Of a DNA stretch of 64,000 nucleotides, positions 33,463 to 42,491 are shown in pieces. Below the pieces are notes generated by a model. The model was given only the letters and a program-made list of their open reading frames with translations. It did no database searches and was not told where the DNA came from. The translations under genes were made by a program, and so were the position numbers. Origin of the DNA: Chlamydia sp. 04-14. Its GTDB lineage: Bacteria > Chlamydiota > Chlamydiia > Chlamydiales > Chlamydiaceae. Where the stretch lies: positions 248,001 through 312,000 of the forward strand of contig NZ_JAPYKW010000002.1 of assembly GCF_036632095.1 (NCBI RefSeq). The letters are read 5' to 3'. The stretch's first letter is position 1, and the number at the start of each line of letters is the position of its first letter.

Positions 33463-35900
33463 ACTCGAGTTTCTGTTAAACCTCCGGTATTGCCTCCTCC
33501 ATTATTGTTGCCATTGCCTCCCTGTCCCTGATTATTTCCTCCATTACCATTGCCTCCTCTAGGACGCGCGCCTTCCTGATCATAATTACGTCCATCCTGA
33601 TTCACAGGCGGATTCACTCCTAGACCACTAACTGTAGCACGTGTAATTATAGGAGCTGTTGCAGCTGAGGGTTGTGTCACAACAGGACGGGCAGGAGTAA
33701 TTCCTGCTGCTAACATCCATCTACTCGAGAAGTTTGCTAACAACTGTTGTCTAGACGCATCTCCAGGATTTCTCATTCTCTCTGCACGTTCAGCTTGCTC
33801 AGCGAAACATCTCGCTGCTAGATCCGCATAAGGATTTACTGGAGGAACATAGGGAGCAGGTCCACGATTACGCTCATTCATTAACCGACGATTATCTACG
33901 TCACTAATTAACTGTCGCATTCTACCTCTCTCATATATCCTTGCTCTTTCAGGATCTACAGTATCAGAAACAACACAGATACCTCGATAAGCAAGGATCA
34001 TACATACGAGAGTCATCAAATCGCTTACATTGATCCAAATTTGTCGTCCTCCGTGAGAGGCTTTCATTAAAATCCTTCCCAAATCCTGCATTACAGCTGC
34101 AGCTGTAATCACACCCAAGGGTCCTACTGCTGGATTACGACGTGAGGTCACGGTAAGATCTGGAAGAGTAAGAGCTAACCTCTCCATATCAAACTCTGAT
34201 GCTGCTACAACACCTCCATCTCCTCCCCATTTATGAAGTACGCGCACACAATCTTTTAATTGATTGGTATTGATATCACAGCTACTTGCCATTCCAGAGA
34301 CAAAATTCGCTCGCAAAAATGCATTTTGCAAAACATTGCGATATCCTTGTGCAGCTCCCGCCCACATAGCATTAGTTTTATTTTTCAAAATTCCTGGAAG
34401 ATCCCTGGAGCAGTTTCTACATTCCTGTCGAATCCTATCCATAGGAGGAAGTGTTACAGCGGTACTTCCAGATAAGAGACCTACGGTATCCATACCTAAA
34501 TTGCTTAATGCCATCAAAAATATAGAATCACCGAACTCATCCTCTATTTCTTGTAATTCTTGCTCTAAAGCTCTTCTTGAATCAACTTGTACACCACAGC
34601 AATTCCCGAATAGACCACACAAACATCTTCCCAAACTCCCACAGCCACATTGTCCATCACTACATCCACATCGAGGACAACAACAATTTCCCTCACAACA
34701 TGTATGGCAATTATCATAGCAGAACCGTCCACCACGTTGGGCAGACTCACTAGTTGCAGCAGCAGCAAGAATCGATGCTAAAGAACCCACAGCAGAACCT
34801 ACAGGACCAGCCAAACCTGCTAACCCACTTAATGCCTTTACGGCTGTTCCTATACTAGATGAAGTAGATCCCTGACCACTCACTAAGTTTGCTAAAGCTC
34901 CAAGCCCTTGCTGCAACGCTGCACCATTTTGTCCCTGAAGCAAACTTAAAATAGATTGCGCACCCTGTTGGTAAGGACCAGAAGTAGAAGCAACACCTTG
35001 AAGCAAACCTATAAGCAATTGTGAACCTTGACCAGGAACACCACCAGGACCTTGTGCGAATAAACCTAAAAGCGTTTGAAGCATTTGCATCTGTTGCGTC
35101 TGATTCCCTCCTGGGGTAGGTTGCGCGGTAATCACAGGTGGAGGCTGCGTCGGAACTGGTGTGGGTATTGTTCCCCCTCCAGCTTGCGTCAGTAAAGATA
35201 AAAGCGCTTGTACCCCGGGATTAACTCCAGGAGTCGGCGCAACCGATTGCGGCGTTGTAATCCCTGGAATAGGTTGCGTGGTAATCACAGGTGTAGGCTG
35301 CGTCGGAACTGGTGTAGGTGTTGTTCCCCCTCCAGCTTGCGTCAGTAAAGATAAAAGCGCTTGCACCCCGGGATTAACTCCAGGAGTCGGCGCAACCGAT
35401 TGCGGCGTTGTAATCCCTGGTGTAGATTGTGTAGTAATCACAGGTGGAGGCTGCGTCGGAGCTGGCGTAGGTGTTGTTCCCCCTCCAGCTTGCGTCAGCA
35501 AAGCTAAAAGTGCTTGCATGTTAGGATCCGTAGTAGGTGCGGGTGCTGGGGATGGAGCCGGAGAAGGCGTAGATGTTGGAGATGGAGCCGCACCACCTTG
35601 TGTGAGCAAACCTAAAAGCGCTTGAATACTTGCAGAAGTATGCACACCACCACTAGGACCAGGCTGCGCTGTAATTACTGGAGGATTAGGTCTAGAAGTT
35701 CCATCAATTTGTGACGTGTTATTTCCTCCTGAAGAGCCACCGCGTTGAAACCAATCATAAATACCAGCAGCTAGGCTCCTAACCCCTCCTGGACGCTGCG
35801 CTCCTCCTCCTCCACCCGTGGAATTTGTACCAGTATTTGAACTGCCGTCATCAAAAATAAAACCGGGATTCGTATTACCGCTACCTGTAGGCGATGTCAT
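33459..35900 (-). CDS. large Pro-rich, cysteine-cluster protein at the CteG locus
   Basis: 813 residues, start supported by AAGGAG 7 nt upstream. The N-terminus is Gly/Ser/Asn-rich with no signal peptide. Residues about 125-270 contain 51-residue tandem repeats (QALLSLLTQAGGGTTP, then VITTQPIPGITTPQSVAP). A hydrophobic Ala/Gly stretch follows, and then a cluster of 15 cysteines in 43 residues starting at Cys394. The conserved C-terminal domain (about 440-690) is shared with the next gene: SNLGMDTVGLLSG, LPPMDRIRQEC, IWINVSDLMTLVCMILAYR. The tail is Gly/Asn-rich. Its position between rluA and fabI is that of CT105 (CteG, a Golgi- and plasma membrane-targeted effector). Homology to CteG must be tested. 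Confidence 0.7.
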   Translation of the reverse strand: MTSPTGSGNTNPGFIFDDGSSNTGTNSTGGGGGAQRPGGVRSLAAGIYDWFQRGGSSGGNNTSQIDGTSRPNPPVITAQPGPSGGVHTSASIQALLGLLTQGGAAPSPTSTPSPAPSPAPAPTTDPNMQALLALLTQAGGGTTPTPAPTQPPPVITTQSTPGITTPQSVAPTPGVNPGVQALLSLLTQAGGGTTPTPVPTQPTPVITTQPIPGITTPQSVAPTPGVNPGVQALLSLLTQAGGGTIPTPVPTQPPPVITAQPTPGGNQTQQMQMLQTLLGLFAQGPGGVPGQGSQLLIGLLQGVASTSGPYQQGAQSILSLLQGQNGAALQQGLGALANLVSGQGSTSSSIGTAVKALSGLAGLAGPVGSAVGSLASILAAAATSESAQRGGRFCYDNCHTCCEGNCCCPRCGCSDGQCGCGSLGRCLCGLFGNCCGVQVDSRRALEQELQEIEDEFGDSIFLMALSNLGMDTVGLLSGSTAVTLPPMDRIRQECRNCSRDLPGILKNKTNAMWAGAAQGYRNVLQNAFLRANFVSGMASSCDINTNQLKDCVRVLHKWGGDGGVVAASEFDMERLALTLPDLTVTSRRNPAVGPLGVITAAAVMQDLGRILMKASHGGRQIWINVSDLMTLVCMILAYRGICVVSDTVDPERARIYERGRMRQLISDVDNRRLMNERNRGPAPYVPPVNPYADLAARCFAEQAERAERMRNPGDASRQQLLANFSSRWMLAAGITPARPVVTQPSAATAPIITRATVSGLGVNPPVNQDGRNYDQEGARPRGGNGNGGNNQGQGGNGNNNGGGNTGGLTETRV
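35117..35522. repeat. 153-bp tandem repeat inside the cysteine-cluster gene
   Basis: The landmark GTTCCCCCTCCAGCTTGCGT occurs at 35170, 35323 and 35476, exactly 153 bp apart, with two nearly identical full units and partial units at both ends. Each encodes 51 residues, so the frame is kept. Near identity implies recent expansion or ongoing homogenisation. Confidence 0.95.
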
Positions 35901-36034
35901 TTCTATTCTCCTTAACTAAAATAACAGACAAAGGGAAAACAACCCAAAGTCATTGATTTTCAAAAAATTAGCGCATCGGAGATTAGAGAAGATGAAATGA
36001 AATGTATAGAAAAAATTTGAATTTTAAAAAAAAT

Positions 36035-36124
36035 GAGCATGTAATAGCCCTATTTGCTGTTTATTTCAGTATCCTTTACGGCTAAGACACTTATAAACAA
36101 CTATGGTTGAGTTATTACATGCTC
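36035..36124 (-). terminator. long-loop inverted repeat after the second cysteine-cluster gene
   Basis: GAGCATGTAATA (36035-36046) and its perfect complement (36113-36124) enclose 66 nt. Read on the minus strand, the 3' arm runs into ATTTTTTTT, as in an intrinsic terminator, 55 bp past the stop of the upstream gene. The long loop is atypical and could itself be a structured or processed RNA. Confidence 0.45.
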
Positions 36125-36179
36125 GGATTTATTAGTTTCAAAATAGTCTAGCTATTTTTGAAAATGGTTTAGTGTTAAG

Positions 36180-38372
36180 TTATACAGAAGTTTCTCTATA
36201 TTCCTGAGCAACATAGATACCTCCGGAAGCTCTTGGAGATCTTACAACGGGTTGATCGACCTCATCATGTGCTTGTGTAGAGGCGTTTTTCAGAACTAAA
36301 CCTGCAGCTCTCATCCACGGCATCGACATCTTAATAACAAGATTATCCCTAACTTCAGTTCTTGCTCTGTCTTTCAGAACCCTATAGTTATTTTCTCTCT
36401 TAGATGCGTTTCTAGCTATATGTGTGTATAAAACGGAAGCATTCATACTTGCTCTGATATCGCTTTGTTTATTCCTTTCTACTCGAACACGATTATCTTC
36501 AACTATAGCGAAAAGGTCTTTGATTTCCTGAGCATCATGAATTCTAGTATTCTCAGAACCCTCTCCATCAACTACAGAAAGATTTCTGTAAGCTAAAACA
36601 ACACAAACCAATGTCATGAGATCTTCAGTAGATAACCAGATGTTGTTTCCCGTAGATACAGATGCAGACAGAATTCTAGATACACAAGTCATAACATCAG
36701 AAGCATCGGCAGCACCCAATCTACGATGTACTGTATCACCACGTTTCATAACCACAAGAGAAGTAAGGGAACCTACTAATCTTGATGAATCAAAAGGTTC
36801 ATTAGTCGAAACAAATCCATGAGATCCCCAGGAACAATCGACAAGCACTTTTGCTCGCAATCTATTATCATTAATAACGATATGACGGTTGGATAAACCA
36901 GCAATAATTCCTTCTTTAAGAATTGGGTGAGACAAAAGATGCGGATAATTGCATGCAGCTTCTCCCCACATCTCTTTAGTTTTACTTTTGATAATACGAT
37001 TAAGATCTTTAGAAGCAGATTCGCATTCAGACTTAACTCGATCCAAATTAGGTAATGTTACTTGCTTACCTGCAAGCAGATCTACTGTGTTTACACCTAA
37101 ATTATTTAAAGCGATCAAAACAACAGCTGAGCTGTATTTGCTTTCTAACTTCTTAAATTCTTCTTCTGTAATACCACCTTGACGCGTATCTAAACTGCAG
37201 GATCTTGCAAAAAGACCACATAAGAATGAACCAAATCCTCCGCAACCTACAGCACCATCAGCACATCCACAACCTGCACATCCACAATTTCCTGAACAAG
37301 AATCTGCACAACCATCGTAACACGATTGCATAAGGAAACGTGCCTGCTCACTTTGTAATACTCCTGCAACTAAAGATACAATAGATACTGCAGCAGCTAT
37401 GTTTGATTCCCCACCAGGATGTGTAGTTGAATATAAATTTTTGAGAGCAAGCAAGAAAGAACTCAATCCTTCAGGAAGCGGCAGGCCAAATGTTCCCGTT
37501 AACACACCCATGAGCTCATGCAACATGACTAAAGTAACAGCACCCCCTTCTCCCTTAAAGAATGTAAATAAGGTCTGCAACTGATGAGAGGATTGAAATA
37601 CAGGCGTTGACATAAATATATCACAAAACTTACTGATATCTTCTGTAGAGGTGAAATCTCCTTCTTTAATTAAATCCAATAACTCTTTATATTGTTCTCT
37701 CGTCATACCCCCAGATACGTGATCCAAGAGCGCTTTGACTCTACCTCCACTAATATTATCGTGAAGTAAATCTTGTTTTAAAAGATCTATGAAAAAACCA
37801 AAAACTTGTGTACGCAGTATAGGAGATTTGTTCTCCTCAGGTTCCTCTGCAACTGCTAGAGATGACGTTTCAGCACATTCAAAAAGTGAAATATCATCTA
37901 AACACTCCATACTTGCACGAGGAGGTTGGGTGAGTATCGAAGATCTTGCAAAAAGTTCTGCTCCACATGAAACAGAACGAGCTGAAACAACTTCCCTAAC
38001 ATGATCTCGCAGAACAACTTGATCTTTATAAATTTCTTTTAAAAATTCTTCACAACTTATTTCATCTGTTTGCGATGCGCTATCACGTCTGATTGGATCC
38101 ATATCTACATAAATATCTTCCAAGCTCGCGTCTAAAGCTGATAAAGCTACATTGGCTGCAGCCATAGCAACATCTCCTGCTTCTGAAACAAAAACAGAAG
38201 AGGTCACCGTAGAAGTATTTGGCGATGTTTGTGAGGTAGATGGTGTAGTTGAATTAGTCAACGCTGTTTCAGCAACAGTAGAAACCAATGATGTGCTCTC
38301 TGTAGCATTTGTCTCTTCTTGAGGTTCTCCAAAACCTAAAAAAGAACGAATATTCCCTAGTGGAAATGCCAT
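36180..38372 (-). CDS. cysteine-cluster protein, paralogue at the CteG locus
   Basis: 730 residues, start preceded by TAGGAG. Ser/Thr-rich N-terminus without a signal peptide (SLVSTVAETALTNSTTPSTS). The middle (about 190-340) is helical. A cluster of 10 cysteines in 42 residues starts at Cys351 (CYDGCADSCSGNCGCAGC), aligned with the neighbour's cluster. The C-terminal domain matches the neighbour throughout: LNNLGVNTVDLLAGKQVTLP, then IIKSKTKEMWGEAACNY, IWLSTEDLMTLVCVVLAYRN and MPWMRAAGLVL. The proline repeats of the neighbour are absent. A candidate type III effector by position (CT105 region) and lack of signal; function unknown. Confidence 0.7.
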   Translation of the reverse strand: MAFPLGNIRSFLGFGEPQEETNATESTSLVSTVAETALTNSTTPSTSQTSPNTSTVTSSVFVSEAGDVAMAAANVALSALDASLEDIYVDMDPIRRDSASQTDEISCEEFLKEIYKDQVVLRDHVREVVSARSVSCGAELFARSSILTQPPRASMECLDDISLFECAETSSLAVAEEPEENKSPILRTQVFGFFIDLLKQDLLHDNISGGRVKALLDHVSGGMTREQYKELLDLIKEGDFTSTEDISKFCDIFMSTPVFQSSHQLQTLFTFFKGEGGAVTLVMLHELMGVLTGTFGLPLPEGLSSFLLALKNLYSTTHPGGESNIAAAVSIVSLVAGVLQSEQARFLMQSCYDGCADSCSGNCGCAGCGCADGAVGCGGFGSFLCGLFARSCSLDTRQGGITEEEFKKLESKYSSAVVLIALNNLGVNTVDLLAGKQVTLPNLDRVKSECESASKDLNRIIKSKTKEMWGEAACNYPHLLSHPILKEGIIAGLSNRHIVINDNRLRAKVLVDCSWGSHGFVSTNEPFDSSRLVGSLTSLVVMKRGDTVHRRLGAADASDVMTCVSRILSASVSTGNNIWLSTEDLMTLVCVVLAYRNLSVVDGEGSENTRIHDAQEIKDLFAIVEDNRVRVERNKQSDIRASMNASVLYTHIARNASKRENNYRVLKDRARTEVRDNLVIKMSMPWMRAAGLVLKNASTQAHDEVDQPVVRSPRASGGIYVAQEYRETSV

Positions 38373-38638
38373 GATTTTTCTCCTATTTTAATTTTATCCT
38401 ATTCACTTACAGATCACACTAAACATAGGATTCTCCTTGCAAACTTGCGCAAGGGGCAGAGAGTTTATGGTTGTGAAATTAAAATGTAAATAAAAATTTT
38501 AATTGATAGTCAGGACAATGAAGAAAGAAAAATGCTTTGATGATTGATGAGCCAAGTGGATTTTCAAAGAGTTTCGTAATAATAAGGAATCTGCTAACCT
38601 CCCCATATCAATATGGACTTAGATAATAAGGTTGGCAC

Positions 38639-39538
38639 ATGTTAAAGATCGATTTAACTGGCAAAGTAGCTTTTATAGCGGGCATTGGCGACGATCAGGG
38701 CTATGGCTGGGGAATCGCTAAAATATTAGCAGAAGCTGGAGCTACTATCATTGTAGGAACTTGGGTACCTATTTATAAAATCTTCTCCCAATCCTGGGAT
38801 TTGGGAAAGTTTAATGAATCAAGAAAATTGTCTGACGGAAGCCTCCTAGAAATTAAAAAAATCTATCCCATGGATGCAAGTTTCGATAAACCTGAAGATG
38901 TTCCTCAAGATGTTGCAGAAAACAAACGCTACAAAGGGATTTCAGGGTATACCGTTTCTGAGGTTGTTGAAAAGGTAACGAAGGATTTCGGTCATATTGA
39001 TATTTTAATCCATTCTCTAGCTAATAGTCCGGAAATTTCTAAACCGCTTTTAGAAACATCACGTAAAGGCTATCTAGCAGCTTTAAGCACTTCGAGTTAT
39101 TCTCTAGTTAGCTTATTAGCTCACTTCGGACCTATTATGAACTCTGGCGGCAGCAGTATCTCCTTAACTTATTTAGCTTCCTCACGTGCTGTACCCGGCT
39201 ATGGAGGCGGTATGAGCGCAGCAAAAGCCGCATTAGAAAGTGATACCAAAATGCTCGCTTGGGAAGCAGGAAGAAAATGGGGAGTGCGTGTAAATACTAT
39301 TTCTGCAGGTCCTCTAGCAAGCCGTGCGGGCAAAGCTATCGGATTTATCGAACAAATGGTCGATTATTACTTAGATTGGACTCCAATCCCCGAGCCTATG
39401 ACAACAGAACAAGTCGGAGCTGCTGCTGCATTTCTAGTTTCTCCGCTAGCTAGTGCAATTACCGGAGAAACTCTCTATGTAGATCACGGAGCAAATATCA
39501 TGGGAGTTGGCCCTGAAATGCTTCCTAAGGATTCTTAA
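38639..39538 (+). CDS. fabI: enoyl-ACP reductase (NADH), plant-like FabI
   Basis: 299 residues, catalysing the last step of type II fatty acid elongation. The nucleotide-binding start is [20 protein letters not shown]. The catalytic region is [19 protein letters not shown], with one more residue between Tyr and Lys than E. coli FabI, as in plant plastid enzymes. Other plant-like segments are [16 protein letters not shown] and [19 protein letters not shown]. Corresponds to CT104. The end overlaps the convergent HAD gene by 14 bp. Confidence 0.95.
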   Translation: MLKIDLTGKVAFIAGIGDDQGYGWGIAKILAEAGATIIVGTWVPIYKIFSQSWDLGKFNESRKLSDGSLLEIKKIYPMDASFDKPEDVPQDVAENKRYKGISGYTVSEVVEKVTKDFGHIDILIHSLANSPEISKPLLETSRKGYLAALSTSSYSLVSLLAHFGPIMNSGGSSISLTYLASSRAVPGYGGGMSAAKAALESDTKMLAWEAGRKWGVRVNTISAGPLASRAGKAIGFIEQMVDYYLDWTPIPEPMTTEQVGAAAAFLVSPLASAITGETLYVDHGANIMGVGPEMLPKDS

Positions 39539-40412
39539 TACTCTGATACATTTCTACACCCGCCTCCCATGCTGGAAGAATTCCTAAATCTTTCGCTGGG
39601 GAGGCAAGAAAATCCGCTATGCCATGCATATGTTTTGGAGCAGAATTCATCACGATCTTAAAATCTCCACGCTCAATTAAATCAATATCGTTAGCATCGT
39701 CGCCAGAAGCCATAATGAAAGGTTTTTGACCTTCGTAGAGCAAATCGACAATACGATCAACGGCGTAACCTTTAGATACAGATTTGTCTGTCATGAATAA
39801 GATAGAGTAATCAAAATCAAAAGGCCATCGCATGAATGTGATAGTCAAATTCTCTACCAACTCTTTAGACTTGTGAATTCTTTCTTGTATCTTTTCCACT
39901 TCATCTTTTTTACCAAAAATTTTTGCAACAGCAAACATTTCATGAGGATAATCTCTAGAGAGCTTTTTACTCTCTACTAGCCTTTCTCTATCTTTTGCAG
40001 AGGGGAAATATACAGGATCTAAATGGCGTAAGAGCTCTTTTTCACTAGGACAGGACGTAAATCGATAATATCGATCATGGTTCATGGCTCCGGATTCTAT
40101 GGAAAAGATCACATCACTATCTTCCACACACATCTCTAATGTATGTAAAATCTCATTAGGGATATCCTGAAAATAAAGAAACTTATTCTCCTCAGACGAC
40201 CAAACACAAGCACCATTTTGACATCCTAATAAATAGGGAACTGCAAGGTCTTTGAATAATTGATTCGCATAAGAAAAATATCTTCCAGTGAGAAAAAATA
40301 TTTTCCATCCAGAATGATGAAGGCAATGTAAATTCTTAATAATTTCAGGATCCAAATGATGCGGAAGATGCGTAATTGTACCATCTATATCTGTAATCAG
40401 TAATCTATCCAT
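39525..40412 (-). CDS. HAD-superfamily hydrolase, Cof/sucrose-phosphatase type
   Basis: 295 residues. Motif I is [13 protein letters not shown] (nucleophile Asp and acid Asp), motif II includes [15 protein letters not shown], and the C-terminal motif IV is [13 protein letters not shown] with the preceding Lys in [10 protein letters not shown]. The cap domain (about 80-190) is of the C2 type. Substrate unknown, probably a phosphosugar or cofactor phosphate. Corresponds to CT103. Confidence 0.85.
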   Translation of the reverse strand: MDRLLITDIDGTITHLPHHLDPEIIKNLHCLHHSGWKIFFLTGRYFSYANQLFKDLAVPYLLGCQNGACVWSSEENKFLYFQDIPNEILHTLEMCVEDSDVIFSIESGAMNHDRYYRFTSCPSEKELLRHLDPVYFPSAKDRERLVESKKLSRDYPHEMFAVAKIFGKKDEVEKIQERIHKSKELVENLTITFMRWPFDFDYSILFMTDKSVSKGYAVDRIVDLLYEGQKPFIMASGDDANDIDLIERGDFKIVMNSAPKHMHGIADFLASPAKDLGILPAWEAGVEMYQSIKNP

Positions 40413-40777
40413 AAAGTAATCTTAACTCCCCTTAAACCTATCATGACTTTCCCACACATCCCAATATCTACATAGATTGATCATTAAAAAATTACATCTA
40501 TTCTAAAGAACAAAATCAACATAAAACATGATAAAGAAAGAAACTATTAAAAACCCTTCAAGATCGATCTGAGTATATTCTCTTAAATTTTAAAATTAGT
40601 CATCTTAATTACATCGTTCTTGCAGGAATATACAAAGTTACAGTTTAATTTATTCTTGGAACCTATCAAACATTAAATTATAAGAACTGATCGAAAACAA
40701 TTCGTTAGTGAAAAGTCCTAAAATCAAATTGTTTCTTAGTTATTCTATGACTATAGAAACCCAAAAAGGTCTTAAAT
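40413..40777. other. 365-bp noncoding region
   Basis: AT-rich spacer between the divergent HAD and FliO-like genes. Apart from the two expected promoters I see no repeat, terminator or short gene. It coincides with the junction between the CT103-109 block and the CT260 block. Confidence 0.5.
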
Positions 40778-41284
40778 ATGCCTTATAAAATTTTTTCTTA
40801 TCTAACATTTTGTATGGATGATCTTGCTCTTGCTGATACTTCTAGTGAGCAAATGAGCCTTCAAGGAATGTTTCCAGAAAATATGAAGCTGGAAATGTTT
40901 AAGATGTTAGGATCTTTAATGTTACTTCTTACACTATTCGGTATTGGAGTATGGGCATTTAAGAAGTTTCTAAAATCTAAAGGGCAAGGTTTTGGGAATA
41001 CTTCAACTATTAAAATTCTTGATCGACGCTCCTTAAATCAAAAAACTTGTATCTACATCATTCGCGTGGTAAACAAAATTCTTGTCATTGCAGAATCAGG
41101 AGAAAAAATTACACTGCTTTCAGAATTTCCTCCCGACACAGATATTAATGAACTCCTCCAACAAAATGAAAAAAAAGGAACTTCGTCTACTTCTGATTTT
41201 CTTAGCAAGAGCATACGAAAATTTCATAAGAATAAAAAAGTAGATAATAGTCAGGTCTCTAATCTTACTGACGAAGAATTTTAA
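40778..41284 (+). CDS. FliO-like membrane protein
   Basis: 168 residues. One clear membrane helix (MLGSLMLLLTLFGIGVWAF, about 48-66) is followed by a small domain matching the FliO/MopB pattern: STIKILDRRSLNQKTCIYII, then VVNKILVIAESGEKITLLSE. The tail is long and polar. FliO assists assembly of the FliP/SctR export-gate protein. AAGGT lies 9 nt before ATG 40778; ATG 40814 is an alternative. The next gene encodes the type III chaperone Mcsc, which supports a secretion role. The match is by pattern only. Confidence 0.6.
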   Translation: MPYKIFSYLTFCMDDLALADTSSEQMSLQGMFPENMKLEMFKMLGSLMLLLTLFGIGVWAFKKFLKSKGQGFGNTSTIKILDRRSLNQKTCIYIIRVVNKILVIAESGEKITLLSEFPPDTDINELLQQNEKKGTSSTSDFLSKSIRKFHKNKKVDNSQVSNLTDEEF

Positions 41285-41316
41285 GCATATTTTATGAACA
41301 ATTTGGAGTGTTTTAA

Positions 41317-41790
41317 ATGACAACATGGTCTTTAAATCAAAATAATCTATCAAAATATCTCACACATGCAGGATTAGAGCCTCTTTTAGAAAGAGAAAGT
41401 GGATTAACTTATATCAACATCCAAGCAGAAGATCACGAGTTACCTTTGTTTTTTGTGATTCGTAGTGAAGGAGAAATTCTTCAGATGATCTGCTACTTCC
41501 CTTACCAACTCTATGACAACCAAAAAGAAGCCACAGCACGCCTTCTTCACTTGCTAAATAGAGATGTGGATATTCCTGGATTCGGAATGGATGAGGAACA
41601 GGGTTTAATTTTTTATCGTTTAGTAGTTCCTTGTCTAAATGGTGAAATTAATGAAAGATTGTTACGTGTATATATCGACACAATTAGGTTGGTTTGCGAT
41701 AGTTTTTCTCACGCTATAGGCTTGATCTCTTCAGGAAATATGAATCTTGACGAATTGAAAAAACAAGCACGCAAAGAAAGACAGGAATAA
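41317..41790 (+). CDS. mcsc: multiple-cargo type III secretion chaperone Mcsc
   Basis: 157 residues, start preceded by TTGGAGTG. A small acidic protein with the alpha-beta layout of class I chaperones or the YbjN-like fold: N-terminal helix NLSKYLTHAGLEPLLERES, strands LTYINIQAEDHELPLFFVI and ILQMICYFPYQL, long C-terminal helix NERLLRVYIDTIRLVCDSF. Position identifies it as CT260, described in C. trachomatis as a chaperone binding Cap1 and CT618 and the SctQ C-ring. Co-directional with the dnaQ-like gene. Confidence 0.85.
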   Translation: MTTWSLNQNNLSKYLTHAGLEPLLERESGLTYINIQAEDHELPLFFVIRSEGEILQMICYFPYQLYDNQKEATARLLHLLNRDVDIPGFGMDEEQGLIFYRLVVPCLNGEINERLLRVYIDTIRLVCDSFSHAIGLISSGNMNLDELKKQARKERQE

Positions 41791-41804
41791 TTTAGGAAGA
41801 TTTG

Positions 41805-42491
41805 ATGACAGCATTGATTTTTTACGATACAGAAACTACAGGAACGCAGATAGATAAAGATCGTATTATAGAAATTGCTGCCTATAACAACGCTACTAAA
41901 GAATCCTTTGTAACCTATGTAAATCCTGAGATTCCTATTCCTGAGGAGGCATCAAAAATTCATGGGATTACTACATCTACAGTGACTTCAGCTCCCAAAT
42001 TTCCAGAAGCCTACAAGCAATTTCGTGATTTTTGCGGAAATGAAGCTATTCTTGTCGCACATAACAACGATAGTTTTGACTTCCCACTACTTGAAAAGGA
42101 ATGTCGTAGACATTCCTTAGAACCCTTATCTTTAAGAACAATAGATTCATTAAAATGGGCTCAAAAGTATCGTCCGGACTTGCCCAAACATAATTTACAA
42201 TACTTACGTCAAGTATACGGTTTTGCAGAAAACCAAGCCCACCGTGCTTTAGACGATGTGATTACCTTACACAATGTATTTTCGGCTCTTATAGGAGATC
42301 TTTCTGCAGAACAAGTACTTGCTCTCATGGAAGAGAGCCGTCATCCTAAAGCATTTAAAATGCCTTTCGGAAAATATAGAGGCAAACCTCTAACTGAGGT
42401 CCCCGCGTCCTATATCCAATGGTTAGAAAATCAAGGTAATTTGGATAAAGATATGAAAGCTGCTATCGACTTAATGAAACAAATGACATGA
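41805..42491 (+). CDS. DnaQ-like 3'-5' exonuclease with DUF3820 tail
   Basis: 228 residues from ATG 41805, AGGAAG just upstream. DEDDh exonuclease motifs: IFYDTETTGT (Exo I), VAHNNDSFDFPLL (Exo II) and HRALDDVITL (Exo III with the catalytic His). Residues about 185-225 form a separate small domain, MPFGKYRGKPLTEVPASYIQ, typical of DUF3820. It may act as a proofreading or repair nuclease; a distinct polymerase III epsilon is expected elsewhere. Corresponds to CT261. The stop overlaps the mqnD start by 4 bp. Confidence 0.88.
   Translation: MTALIFYDTETTGTQIDKDRIIEIAAYNNATKESFVTYVNPEIPIPEEASKIHGITTSTVTSAPKFPEAYKQFRDFCGNEAILVAHNNDSFDFPLLEKECRRHSLEPLSLRTIDSLKWAQKYRPDLPKHNLQYLRQVYGFAENQAHRALDDVITLHNVFSALIGDLSAEQVLALMEESRHPKAFKMPFGKYRGKPLTEVPASYIQWLENQGNLDKDMKAAIDLMKQMT

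Noticed and set aside
35117-35522. CRISPR-like periodic repeats
   Set aside because: The units are 153 bp, contiguous and in frame within a gene, with no short repeat/variable spacer pattern and no cas genes.
35161-35625. Plus-strand frame of 154 residues with repeated GVVPPPACVS
   Set aside because: It mirrors the 153-bp repeat of the minus-strand gene, whose frame extends far beyond it and has a paralogue.
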